Below are positions 6,929 through 13,832 of a DNA stretch of 14,768 bases, in pieces. The notes beneath the pieces are model-generated. The model saw only the letters and a list, made by a program, of their open reading frames with translations. It did not search any database and was not told where the DNA came from. Positions within the stretch are counted from its first letter, which is position 1. Each line of letters begins with the position of its first letter. The translations under genes were made by a program, and so were the position numbers. Origin of the DNA: Flavobacteriales bacterium. Its GTDB lineage: Bacteria; Bacteroidota; Bacteroidia; Flavobacteriales; Weeksellaceae. The stretch lies in assembly GCA_900770875.1 (NCBI GenBank), contig CAAGLV010000001.1:1-14768 (forward strand), read 5' to 3'.

Positions 6929-7882
6929 TTAGTTATTTTGTTGCCAAGCGATAATTTTATCGCGAATAAATTCGGCCAATTTAATTTTTGATTGATGTGT
7001 CCAACCTGCAATATGCGGAGCTAAAACTACATTATCAGCTTCGATTAAATACTGAAACTCTTCTGGCAATTCGGACGCAACTAAACGCTCGAAACTCGAT
7101 TTTTCAAACTCTAACACATCTAAAGCAGCTCCTAAAACTTTTCCGCTCTTCATTGCTTCCACCAAATCTTTTGTTACAACACTTTTCCCGCGAGCTGTAT
7201 TTACAAAATAAAATGGATTTTTAAATTGATTGATAAACTCTTTATTAATCATTTGCATGGTTTGCGGCGTTTGTGGTGTATGCAAACTAACCACTTCGGC
7301 ACGATTAAAAAACTCATCTAAAGTAACTTGTGTTGCAAATTGATTTCCTTTATCAGGTAAAATATCGTAACAAATTACATCAACATCAAAACCTTGTAAT
7401 CGTTTGGCAAATGCATTTCCCATATTGCCGTAACCAATAATACCAACTGTTTTACCTTTTAATTCGTCACCACGATTTTCTTCGCGTTTCCAAATTCCGT
7501 TTCGAACTTCGATATCTGCACGACGCAAATGATGCATTAACATTAACAACATACCAATTGCATGTTCGCCAACCGAATCGCGATTACCTTCGGGCGAATT
7601 AAATAAGACAATATTTTGTTCGGCTGCATAATCTTCGTCGATATTTTCTAAACCAGCTCCTACTCTACCAATAAATTTTAAATTAGTTGCTTTGGCTAAA
7701 AACGATCGATCGATAGGGAAACGCGAACGAACTATTAAACCATCGTATTGGTTAATTACTTTTTCGATTTCTTCTTTTGGCGATTGATAATCTTCGTCGA
7801 CAATAAATCCTGCATCGCGTAATCCGTTATTTAAACAATCGTGATTAGAATCTATTGCTAATATTTTATAAGGTGTTGACAT
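6929..7882 (-). CDS. NAD-dependent D-2-hydroxyacid dehydrogenase (SerA-like, no ACT domain)
   Basis: 317 residues, the compact form of the family. The N- and C-terminal parts form the substrate domain around a central Rossmann fold with GYGNMG at 150-155, the NAD-binding glycine motif. Asp173 after strand 2 (CYDILP) favours NAD over NADP. The catalytic triad is visible: Arg231 in NTARGKSV, Glu260 in ALDVLEFE, and His290 in APHIAGWT. The family sequence GRVGAGLENID is at 72-82. It could be 3-phosphoglycerate dehydrogenase (serine synthesis) or a hydroxypyruvate/glyoxylate-type reductase. With no serC next to it and no ACT regulatory domain, I do not choose. It is a single-gene unit: promoter element 15 bases upstream and terminator downstream. 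The upstream region is shared with divergent sufE. Confidence 0.93.
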   Translation of the reverse strand: MSTPYKILAIDSNHDCLNNGLRDAGFIVDEDYQSPKEEIEKVINQYDGLIVRSRFPIDRSFLAKATNLKFIGRVGAGLENIDEDYAAEQNIVLFNSPEGNRDSVGEHAIGMLLMLMHHLRRADIEVRNGIWKREENRGDELKGKTVGIIGYGNMGNAFAKRLQGFDVDVICYDILPDKGNQFATQVTLDEFFNRAEVVSLHTPQTPQTMQMINKEFINQFKNPFYFVNTARGKSVVTKDLVEAMKSGKVLGAALDVLEFEKSSFERLVASELPEEFQYLIEADNVVLAPHIAGWTHQSKIKLAEFIRDKIIAWQQNN

Positions 7883-7897
7883 CTTTATATTTTAAAA

Positions 7898-7905
7898 CAA
7901 ATGTA
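7898..7905 (-). promoter_or_regulatory. -7 promoter element of the dehydrogenase gene
   Basis: The minus strand reads TACATTTG, an exact TAnnTTTG, ending 15 bases before the ATG. No convincing -33 element was seen. Confidence 0.55.
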
Positions 7906-8072
7906 CTGCAATTTTTACTGATAAAGTATAATTAACAATGTTTTAATAACCATGTTAATAACAATACAACCTATTAAATACCAAGGTTTTACAACTATTT
8001 ATTTTGTTAATAAGCTAGATTATTTAAAAGATTAAATCGAATTAATCAACCACAAGATTTAATTTTTATTTG

Positions 8073-8106
8073 ACGCATAAAGTCATTAAAAAATAGATTT
8101 ATGCGT
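8073..8106. promoter_or_regulatory. 9-bp perfect inverted repeat at the sufE promoter (operator candidate)
   Basis: ACGCATAAA (8073-8081) and TTTATGCGT (8098-8106) are perfect reverse complements separated by 16 bases, 25 bp centre to centre. The right arm touches the -7 element TAACTTTG. With a transcript start next to the ATG, the repeat lies in untranscribed DNA, which favours a protein-binding site over an RNA hairpin. The regulator is unknown. Confidence 0.5.
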
Positions 8107-8113
8107 AACTTTG
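8106..8113 (+). promoter_or_regulatory. -7 promoter element of sufE, close to the start codon
   Basis: TAACTTTG is an exact TAnnTTTG but ends only 4 bases before the ATG at 8118. Transcription from it would give a leaderless or almost leaderless mRNA. Confidence 0.5.
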
Positions 8114-8117
8114 TGTT

Positions 8118-8543
8118 ATGACAATTAAAGAAATACAAAACGAAATAGTTGACGAATTTTCTTACTTTGATGATTGGGAGCAACGCTACGAATATTTGAT
8201 AGAATTAGGAAAAAGTTTAAAAGCTTTACCAGAAGAAGATAAAACAGACGATAAAATTATTAAAGGTTGCCAATCTTCGGTTTGGTTAGATGCTGCATTA
8301 AACGAAGATAAAATCGTATTTAAAGCAGATTCTAATGCAATTTTACCTAAAGGAATTGCTGCTTTATTAGTACGTATGTACAATAACCAAGCGCCAAAAG
8401 ATATTTTAGAATCGGATACCGAATTTATTAATGAAATTGGATTATCTGAATTCTTGTCGCCAACACGCGCTAATGGTTTATTAGCAATGGTAAAACAATT
8501 TAAATTTTACGCGATTGCATTTCAATCGAAAATGAATTCATAA
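8118..8543 (+). CDS. sufE: SufE cysteine desulfurase activator / sulfur acceptor
   Basis: 141 residues, the normal family length. SufE accepts persulfide sulfur from the cysteine desulfurase SufS on a catalytic Cys and passes it to the SufBCD scaffold for Fe-S cluster assembly in the cytosol. The catalytic Cys51 sits in IIKGCQSSVWL, the same residue number as in E. coli SufE. The family N-terminus IVDEFSYFDDWEQRYEYLIELGK and the later FLSPTRANGLLAMVKQFK are also present. The start at 8118 keeps the usual N-terminus. The gene lies apart from any sufBCDS cluster and is followed 6 bp later by a GT9 glycosyltransferase gene. A 9-bp inverted repeat and a -7 element lie directly upstream. Confidence 0.95.
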   Translation: MTIKEIQNEIVDEFSYFDDWEQRYEYLIELGKSLKALPEEDKTDDKIIKGCQSSVWLDAALNEDKIVFKADSNAILPKGIAALLVRMYNNQAPKDILESDTEFINEIGLSEFLSPTRANGLLAMVKQFKFYAIAFQSKMNS

Positions 8544-8549
8544 TCCATT

Positions 8550-9548
8550 ATGGCGAAAAAGAAACTTTTAGCTATCCGATTTTCGGCTTTGGGCGATGTT
8601 ACGATGATTGCTCCGGTTTTGGACGAATTTATACAACAAAACCCTGATGTAGAAGTTTATTTTGCTTCGCGTCCGTTTATGGGAACAATCTTTCAATCGA
8701 ATCCAAACATTAAATTTATTCCGATTGATTTAGCGAACAATTACAAAGGTTTTTTAGGTTTAATTAAATTATATAACGATTTAAAAGTTTATCAATTTGA
8801 TTATGTTGCCGATTTACATAATGTAATTCGTTCTAAAATTGTTACAGCACTTTTTAAATTAAATGGCACAAAAACAGCAACTTTAGATAAAGGAAGAGCC
8901 GAGAAAAAAGCATTAGTTTCGCAAGAAAATAAAGTATTTAAACAGCTTAAATTAACAACCGAACGTTATGCTGATGTGTTGCGTTCTTTAGGTTTTAAAA
9001 TTAAACTTTCTCACCAATTAACATCAATTGTTAATAAAGAAGAAAAAGCGATTGGTATTGCACCTTTTGCAGCATTTAAAAGTAAAATGTATCCGATAGA
9101 AAAAATGAAAATCGTTGCTAAAAAATTAGCCGAAGACGGATATAAAATTTACTTATTTGGTGGAGGAAAATCTGAAATTGAAGAACTTAAAAAATGGGAA
9201 TCGTTTCATCCTAATATCAAATCTTTAGCTGGTAATTTATCTTTTGAGGAAGAATTAAATACAATTGCTAAATTACAAGCTATGATTGCAATGGATAGCG
9301 CTAATATGCATTTAGCTTCGTTAATGGGAACACGTACAATTTCTATTTGGGGCGGCACACATCCTTATGCTGGTTTTTTAGGTTACGGACAAAGTAATGA
9401 TGATGTTATACAAGACGAATCTTTAACTTGCAGACCAACTTCGGTTTTTGGAAAAGATCCAAAAGAATTTGAAGGATTTGATTACTTCAAAAATTTGGAT
9501 GCCGAATATGTTTACCAACAAATAAAATCTAAACTCAAAAATAATTAA
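8550..9548 (+). CDS. Glycosyltransferase family 9 (ADP-heptose:LPS heptosyltransferase-like)
   Basis: 332 residues with the two Rossmann-like domains of GT-B enzymes. FSALGDVTMIAPVL at 11-24 matches the N-terminal acceptor-side motif, with Asp16 where heptosyltransferases have their catalytic Asp. GIAPFAA (169-175) starts the second domain, IYLFGGGKSEIEEL follows, and AMDSANMHLASLMGT (247-261) with Asp249 and His254 is the donor-binding signature of GT9. The protein probably adds heptose or a related sugar to lipopolysaccharide at the inner face of the inner membrane; donor and acceptor cannot be told from sequence. It is 6 bp after sufE and followed at once by a terminator that overlaps its stop codon. 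Confidence 0.92.
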   Translation: MAKKKLLAIRFSALGDVTMIAPVLDEFIQQNPDVEVYFASRPFMGTIFQSNPNIKFIPIDLANNYKGFLGLIKLYNDLKVYQFDYVADLHNVIRSKIVTALFKLNGTKTATLDKGRAEKKALVSQENKVFKQLKLTTERYADVLRSLGFKIKLSHQLTSIVNKEEKAIGIAPFAAFKSKMYPIEKMKIVAKKLAEDGYKIYLFGGGKSEIEELKKWESFHPNIKSLAGNLSFEEELNTIAKLQAMIAMDSANMHLASLMGTRTISIWGGTHPYAGFLGYGQSNDDVIQDESLTCRPTSVFGKDPKEFEGFDYFKNLDAEYVYQQIKSKLKNN

Positions 9549-9572
9549 GCATCTTTAAAAGATGCTTTTTTT
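9547..9572 (+). terminator. Intrinsic terminator of sufE-GT9
   Basis: The arms AAGCATCTT (9547-9555) and AAGATGCTT (9559-9567) pair perfectly and are followed by a T run to 9572. The left arm begins inside the GT9 stop codon. Confidence 0.88.
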
Positions 9573-9587
9573 ATACAGTAAATTCAA

Positions 9588-9595
9588 TACATTTA
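9588..9595 (+). promoter_or_regulatory. Possible -7 element of the phosphatase-superfamily gene
   Basis: TACATTTA differs from TAnnTTTG at the last base only and ends 19 bases before the TTG start, the same spacing seen for other genes here. This spacing supports a start at or very near 9615. Confidence 0.35.
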
Positions 9596-9614
9596 CACTT
9601 TTAAATATAACATT

Positions 9615-10667
9615 TTGAGAAAATTAACAGCTTTATTTACATTGTTAATAACTACAATTCTTTTTGCACAAGAACCTAAAGTTATTGTAATTACAATGGA
9701 TGGTGTGCGTTGGAAAGAAGTTTTTAGAGGTGCTGATAAATACCTTATTAATCAAGCTAATTTTACATCATCAATTTCAACTTATAAGGAAAAATATTTT
9801 GTTGAAGATTCGATTCAACGACGCAAATTATTAATGCCATTTACTTGGAATAAAATTTCAGAAAATGGAGTAATCTTAGGTAATAGAGACGAACATAATT
9901 ATGTTAATTTAACCAATAAACCTCTTTGGTCTTATCCTGGATACAACGAAATAATTACCGGAAAACCAGATGATATCAACATTATTAGCAATGATGATAT
10001 TCCTAATCCTAATATCTCTATTTTCGAACACATCAACAACATTCCTACTTATAATCATAAAGTTATGGTTTTTGGAAGCTGGAATGTTTTTCCATATATC
10101 TTTAATCAACAACGTTCTGGCTTATTAATCAATGCAGGTTATCAACAAAGTTTAAATCAAGAAAAATCGATAAAAGAAGAACTTTTAGATAAGGTACAAA
10201 TGCAAATGCCAAGGTATTGGAAAAATACACGATTTGATATTTTTACACACGAATATGCTTTAGAAGCTTTAAAAAATCAGAAACCAAAATTAGTTTACAT
10301 TGGTTATGGAGAAGCTGATGATTTTGGACACGATAAAAGCTATAATAATTACCTAGATGCCATAAATAGAAATGATAAAATGATTGAAGAGATATGGAAT
10401 TATGTTCAATCAGATCCTTTCTATAAAGATCAAACCACACTGTTAATTACAACCGACCACGGACGCGGAAATTATTACGAATGGGTAGATCATTCAAAAA
10501 ATGTAAAAGGTTCATCAGATAGCTTTATTATGCTTTTAGGACCTAACCTTACGCAAGATAAATTTAAAAAGAAACAATATTATTCAACTCAAATAGCACA
10601 AACTATTGCTGATTTGATGCAAATAAAATGGAATAATCCTAAAGCAGGAAAATCTTTGTTAAAATAA
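9615..10667 (+). CDS. Secreted alkaline-phosphatase-superfamily hydrolase, TTG start
   Basis: 350 residues counted from TTG at 9615. This start gives a complete signal peptide (basic MRK, hydrophobic LTALFTLLITTILFAQ, probable cleavage after about residue 19), so the enzyme is exported to the periplasm or beyond. The first in-frame ATG is codon 28 and would remove the signal peptide and most of the first strand. The superfamily metal site is complete: Asp29 in VIVITMDGV, nucleophile Ser106 in SYPGYNEIITG, Asp235 and His239 in GEADDFGHD, Asp281-His282 in TTDHGRG, and His293. This spacing resembles the nucleotide pyrophosphatase/phosphodiesterase and sulfatase branch. The substrate is unknown. 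The gene sits between two terminators as a single unit, convergent with the LysE-family gene. Confidence 0.85.
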   Translation: MRKLTALFTLLITTILFAQEPKVIVITMDGVRWKEVFRGADKYLINQANFTSSISTYKEKYFVEDSIQRRKLLMPFTWNKISENGVILGNRDEHNYVNLTNKPLWSYPGYNEIITGKPDDINIISNDDIPNPNISIFEHINNIPTYNHKVMVFGSWNVFPYIFNQQRSGLLINAGYQQSLNQEKSIKEELLDKVQMQMPRYWKNTRFDIFTHEYALEALKNQKPKLVYIGYGEADDFGHDKSYNNYLDAINRNDKMIEEIWNYVQSDPFYKDQTTLLITTDHGRGNYYEWVDHSKNVKGSSDSFIMLLGPNLTQDKFKKKQYYSTQIAQTIADLMQIKWNNPKAGKSLLK

Positions 10668-10694
10668 AAGAGCCGCTTAAAAGCGGCTCTTTTT
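10666..10694. terminator. Bidirectional terminator between the phosphatase and LysE-family genes
   Basis: The arms AAAAGAGCCGCTT (10666-10678) and AAGCGGCTCTTTT (10681-10693) form a 13-base inverted repeat with GC-rich core GAGCCGC. T runs on both strands let it serve both convergent genes. The left arm overlaps the phosphatase stop codon. Confidence 0.92.
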
Positions 10695-10708
10695 ATATAG
10701 CTAATCTA

Positions 10709-11389
10709 TTATTTATCATTTTGTTGTATCAACTGAGTTTCGATTTGCTTATCGATTTCTCTAAAAAAGCCGAAACCTTTTAATGTGATAATGATTCCGA
10801 AAACTAAAAGACATAAACCTACACCTTTTCTAATCTTAAAAACCATATCGTCGGTAATACGTTTTTGTAATTTTCCGGCCAAGAAAATCTTTGCCAAATC
10901 AATTGCAAAATAGGTTAATAAAACAACACCCATATACATTACAAATTCTTTTGGATCTGTGTATTTTAAAGTAATCGACGAAACAATTACAAACCAAAAT
11001 ACAATAACACCGATATTTAAAAGATTCATTAAAAATCCATTAAAAAATGTTCGTAAGTAATTATTACTAGCAAATTTATCTTCGTTTTCTAAATGTAATT
11101 TAGGTTTTGATAGAAACATAAATGCGCCATAAATAAAAACAAAAAATCCAGCAATCAGATAAATTCGATAAAATTTAGGATGCGAAGTTACATAATCTGC
11201 AAAATCCTTACTCCCAAAATAGGCTACAGCAATACATAAAATATCTGCTGCAATAACGCCTAAATCTAATGTAACGGCCGATTTCCAACTCTTTCGGATA
11301 CTGGTTTCTATCAATAAAAAGAAAACAGGTCCAATTAATATGGTACTAAGTAAAAAACCGATCAGTATGGCTGATAATATTAATTCCAT
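10709..11389 (-). CDS. LysE-family transporter
   Basis: 226 residues and mostly hydrophobic, with about six predicted membrane segments (roughly 3-27, 41-59, 72-93, 115-139, 148-170, 185-205). The Gly20-Pro21 pair in the first segment (LIGPVFFLLI) and FLMNLLNIGVIVFW at 119-132 match the two conserved sites of the LysE/RhtB amino-acid exporter family. The second site has NIG where many relatives have NP. These proteins export amino acids or similar small solutes by proton exchange; the substrate here is unknown. The gene lies 41 bp downstream of rnr on the same strand but has its own -7 element. Confidence 0.87.
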   Translation of the reverse strand: MELILSAILIGFLLSTILIGPVFFLLIETSIRKSWKSAVTLDLGVIAADILCIAVAYFGSKDFADYVTSHPKFYRIYLIAGFFVFIYGAFMFLSKPKLHLENEDKFASNNYLRTFFNGFLMNLLNIGVIVFWFVIVSSITLKYTDPKEFVMYMGVVLLTYFAIDLAKIFLAGKLQKRITDDMVFKIRKGVGLCLLVFGIIITLKGFGFFREIDKQIETQLIQQNDK

Positions 11390-11406
11390 AACTTGATTTA
11401 AGAGGG

Positions 11407-11414
11407 CAAATATA
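11407..11414 (-). promoter_or_regulatory. -7 promoter element of the LysE-family gene
   Basis: The minus strand reads TATATTTG, an exact TAnnTTTG, ending 17 bases before the ATG. A TTG lies 24 bases further upstream, a little farther than the ideal -33 distance. Confidence 0.55.
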
Positions 11415-11430
11415 ACATATAATCTCTAAA

Positions 11431-13590
11431 TTAGTCTTCAACTAATTCGAAATCTATCTGTTTCTTTATCAAATCCGCATTAATAACCTTAATTTTAATA
11501 GGATCTCCTAATTGATATTTAATTCCGGTGCGTCGTCCTACTAAAGCATGGTTTTTATCATCAAAGATAAAATGATCACCTTCCATATTACGAGAACGAA
11601 TTAAACCTTCGCAACGTGTAGATGGAATTTCAACAAATAATCCATATTCTTGCACACCAGTAATAAAGGCATCAAATGTTTCGCCAACAAATTGTTGCAT
11701 ATATTTTACTTGCATAAACTTAATCGAATCGCGCTCGGCATCCGAAGCTACTTTTTCGCGAGCCGAACTATGTTTACATTTCTCTTCGTAAGTATCTGCA
11801 TTTGGCGATTTTTTACCGTCTAAATAATCTTGTAATAAACGGTGCGCCATAACATCTGGATAACGACGAATTGGCGATGTAAAATGCGAATAATAATCGA
11901 ATGCTAATCCGTAATGTCCAATATTTTCGGTAGAATATTTCGCTTTCGCCATGCAACGTAAAACCAAAGTTTCGATCATATTTTCTTCTGGCTTTCCTTT
12001 TACATCGGCCAATAATTTATTGATGGATTGAATGGTTGTTTTACGATCGCCAACTTCTAACGTATAATCAAACTGACGGATAAACTTCTTTAAATCTAAT
12101 AACTTATCTGGATTTGGATCGTCGTGAATACGATAAACATACGTATTTCCGTTCTCCTTTCCTTTTTTATCTAAGCTTACAAATTCCGAAACTTTTTTGT
12201 TGCATAACAACATAAATTCTTCGATTAATTTGTTTGAATCTTTTGCAATTTTAAAGAAGATTCCTGCCGGATTATGATCTTCATCTAAATTGAATTTAAC
12301 TTCGACTTTATCAAAATTAATCGCACCAACTTGCATACGTTTTGCACGCATAATTTTGGCTAATTCGTCTAATTTTAAAATCTCATCTTTAAAATCACCA
12401 TCAGCTCCTTCGATAATTTCTTGCGCTTCTTCGTATGTAAATCGTCGATCCGAATGAATCGCTGTTCTACCAAACCATGTGTTTACAATATTGGCTTGAT
12501 CGTCCATTTCGAACACACCCGAAAACGTATATTTATCTTCGTTTGGACGTAACGAACAAGCTACATTCGATAAAATTTCGGGTAACATAGGTACCACACG
12601 ATCAACTAAATAAACCGAAGTTGCACGTGCATAAGCTTCTTTTTCTAACAACGAACCTGGACGAACATAATGCGATACATCGGCAATATGAACACCAATT
12701 TCCCAATTTCCGTTTTCTAACTGACGAATTGATAAGGCATCATCAAAATCTTTTGCATCTTTTGGATCGATGGTAAACGTCGTGATGTTACGCATATCGC
12801 GACGGCGAGCAACTTCTTCTTCTTTAATCGAAGTATCAATTGCATTGGCTTCTTCTTCTACTTCGGGCGGAAATTCGTACGGTAAATCGTACTCTAATAA
12901 AATCGAATGGATTTCTACAGAAGTATCTTGTGGATTACCTAAAACACGGATAATTTCTCCGAATGGAGAGTTTGAACCTTCGGGCCAATTTGTTAATCGA
13001 ACAACAACTTTTTCGCCTGGTTTTGCATCGTTAAAACGCTCTTTTGGAACAAAGAAATCGTGATTACCGTTTTGCATTACAACAAAACCAAAATTTCCGT
13101 TTTTAGCTAACTCAAAAATTCCGGTAAATTCGGTTTTATTACGACGCACAATTTCAACAATTTCGCCTTCTAATTTAGCACTCTGTTTTTTACGTGGATA
13201 TAAATAAACACGTACTTCGTCGCCTTGTAAGGCATTTTTTGTGCGCCCTTTTTGTACAAAAATATCTTGGTCGAAATCTTCAACAATAATATAAGCCGAT
13301 CCAGATGATGTTAAATCTACTGTACCAACATAATAATCTTTTGTTGCGTTTACTTTGTATTTGCCACGTTCTACTTCTTCGATTTTTTTATCGGCAAGTA
13401 AAACGTTAATATTTTTAATTAATAATTCAACCTCAATGCGATTATCTAAACCGATTGCTGCTGAAATTTGTTTATAGTTTAAAGCTTTCTTTGGATTTTT
13501 AAATAATACCTCGATAATGGCTTTGGTATATTTGGTAATGTTTTTCTCTTTTTTTGAAGCTTTATTATTTTTAAAATTCTTTTTCGACAT
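11431..13590 (-). CDS. rnr: Ribonuclease R (RNB/S1 3'-5' exoribonuclease)
   Basis: 719 residues. RNase R degrades structured RNA processively from the 3' end and takes part in mRNA turnover, rRNA quality control and trans-translation. The order of domains is complete: a basic Lys/Asn-rich N-terminus, a winged-helix-like segment (about 20-80), two cold-shock OB domains (about 85-220), the RNB catalytic domain (about 265-590) and an S1 domain (about 635-717). The catalytic Mg-binding acids are in IDPKDAKDFDDALS at about 274-287 (Asp275, Asp281, Asp283, Asp284). HYGLAFDYYSHFTSPIRRYPD at about 559-579 is the second family signature. Unlike E. coli RNase R (813 residues) there is no long basic C-terminal tail. 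The start at 13590 follows an AAGGA-like sequence, one of the few here. Confidence 0.97.
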   Translation of the reverse strand: MSKKNFKNNKASKKEKNITKYTKAIIEVLFKNPKKALNYKQISAAIGLDNRIEVELLIKNINVLLADKKIEEVERGKYKVNATKDYYVGTVDLTSSGSAYIIVEDFDQDIFVQKGRTKNALQGDEVRVYLYPRKKQSAKLEGEIVEIVRRNKTEFTGIFELAKNGNFGFVVMQNGNHDFFVPKERFNDAKPGEKVVVRLTNWPEGSNSPFGEIIRVLGNPQDTSVEIHSILLEYDLPYEFPPEVEEEANAIDTSIKEEEVARRRDMRNITTFTIDPKDAKDFDDALSIRQLENGNWEIGVHIADVSHYVRPGSLLEKEAYARATSVYLVDRVVPMLPEILSNVACSLRPNEDKYTFSGVFEMDDQANIVNTWFGRTAIHSDRRFTYEEAQEIIEGADGDFKDEILKLDELAKIMRAKRMQVGAINFDKVEVKFNLDEDHNPAGIFFKIAKDSNKLIEEFMLLCNKKVSEFVSLDKKGKENGNTYVYRIHDDPNPDKLLDLKKFIRQFDYTLEVGDRKTTIQSINKLLADVKGKPEENMIETLVLRCMAKAKYSTENIGHYGLAFDYYSHFTSPIRRYPDVMAHRLLQDYLDGKKSPNADTYEEKCKHSSAREKVASDAERDSIKFMQVKYMQQFVGETFDAFITGVQEYGLFVEIPSTRCEGLIRSRNMEGDHFIFDDKNHALVGRRTGIKYQLGDPIKIKVINADLIKKQIDFELVED

Positions 13591-13606
13591 AATTTGTTTT
13601 TCCTTT

Positions 13607-13622
13607 GATATCTGTTGATATC
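13607..13622 (-). repeat. Short inverted repeat in the rnr leader
   Basis: GATATC, a 4-base spacer (TGTT) and GATATC again form a 6-base stem 16 bases upstream of the rnr start codon. It could be a small hairpin just ahead of the ribosome-binding region; it may be chance. Confidence 0.3.
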
Positions 13623-13725
13623 ACTCTAAATTAAAATTCTCTATCAACATCTTAACAAATTAAAATTCAATTAAATAATAACATATCAATATAAGATGTT
13701 AATAACCTTAATAACATAACCAATG

Positions 13726-13733
13726 CAAAGGTA
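13726..13733 (-). promoter_or_regulatory. Possible -7 element of rnr
   Basis: The minus strand reads TACCTTTG, an exact TAnnTTTG, but 135 bases upstream of the rnr ATG. If used, the mRNA has a long AT-rich leader. Confidence 0.35.
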
Positions 13734-13745
13734 AGATAACTTTTG

Positions 13746-13760
13746 CGTAGTTGGTCTACG
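13746..13760. repeat. Small inverted repeat between divergent rnr and GT25 promoters
   Basis: CGTAG, loop TTGGT and CTACG form a perfect 5-base stem. It lies between the possible rnr -7 element and the GT25 -7 elements, so it could be a shared operator. It is short enough to be chance. Confidence 0.3.
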
Positions 13761-13780
13761 AATAAGCAAGTTGCTATAAA

Positions 13781-13820
13781 TTATAAATTTGCATTATATA
13801 TTATAAATTTGCATTATAAA
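13781..13820 (+). repeat. 20-bp tandem duplication upstream of GT25
   Basis: Two adjacent 20-base units (13781-13800 and 13801-13820) are identical except at the 19th base. Each carries the word TAAATTTG, so the duplication doubles the -7 promoter element. It also extends an in-frame TTG-started reading frame upstream, which I regard as non-coding. Confidence 0.85.
13804..13811 (+). promoter_or_regulatory. -7 promoter element of GT25 (second of two copies)
   Basis: TAAATTTG is an exact TAnnTTTG, 21 bases before the ATG at 13833 (15 before the ATG at 13827), the spacing seen for other genes here. An identical copy is at 13784-13791. Confidence 0.5.
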
Positions 13821-13832
13821 CCATTGATGATA

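Noticed and set aside
6911..7942. Direct repeat ATTAACAATGTT flanking the dehydrogenase gene (6911-6922 and 7931-7942), as of a mobile cassette
   Set aside because: It is 12 bases of low-complexity AT sequence with no integrase and no terminal inverted repeats, and the gene has host-like composition and its own terminator.
12622..12631. Second CACGTG palindrome (TGCACGTGCA) as a possible parS
   Set aside because: The arms do not match TGTTnCAC/GTGAAACA beyond the central CACGTG, and it lies inside rnr coding sequence.
13743..13832. N-terminal extension of GT25 starting at TTG 13743
   Set aside because: It would translate the 20-bp promoter duplication into a repeated hydrophobic peptide before a motif that normally lies at the protein's N-terminus. 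ATG 13833 or 13827 fits better.
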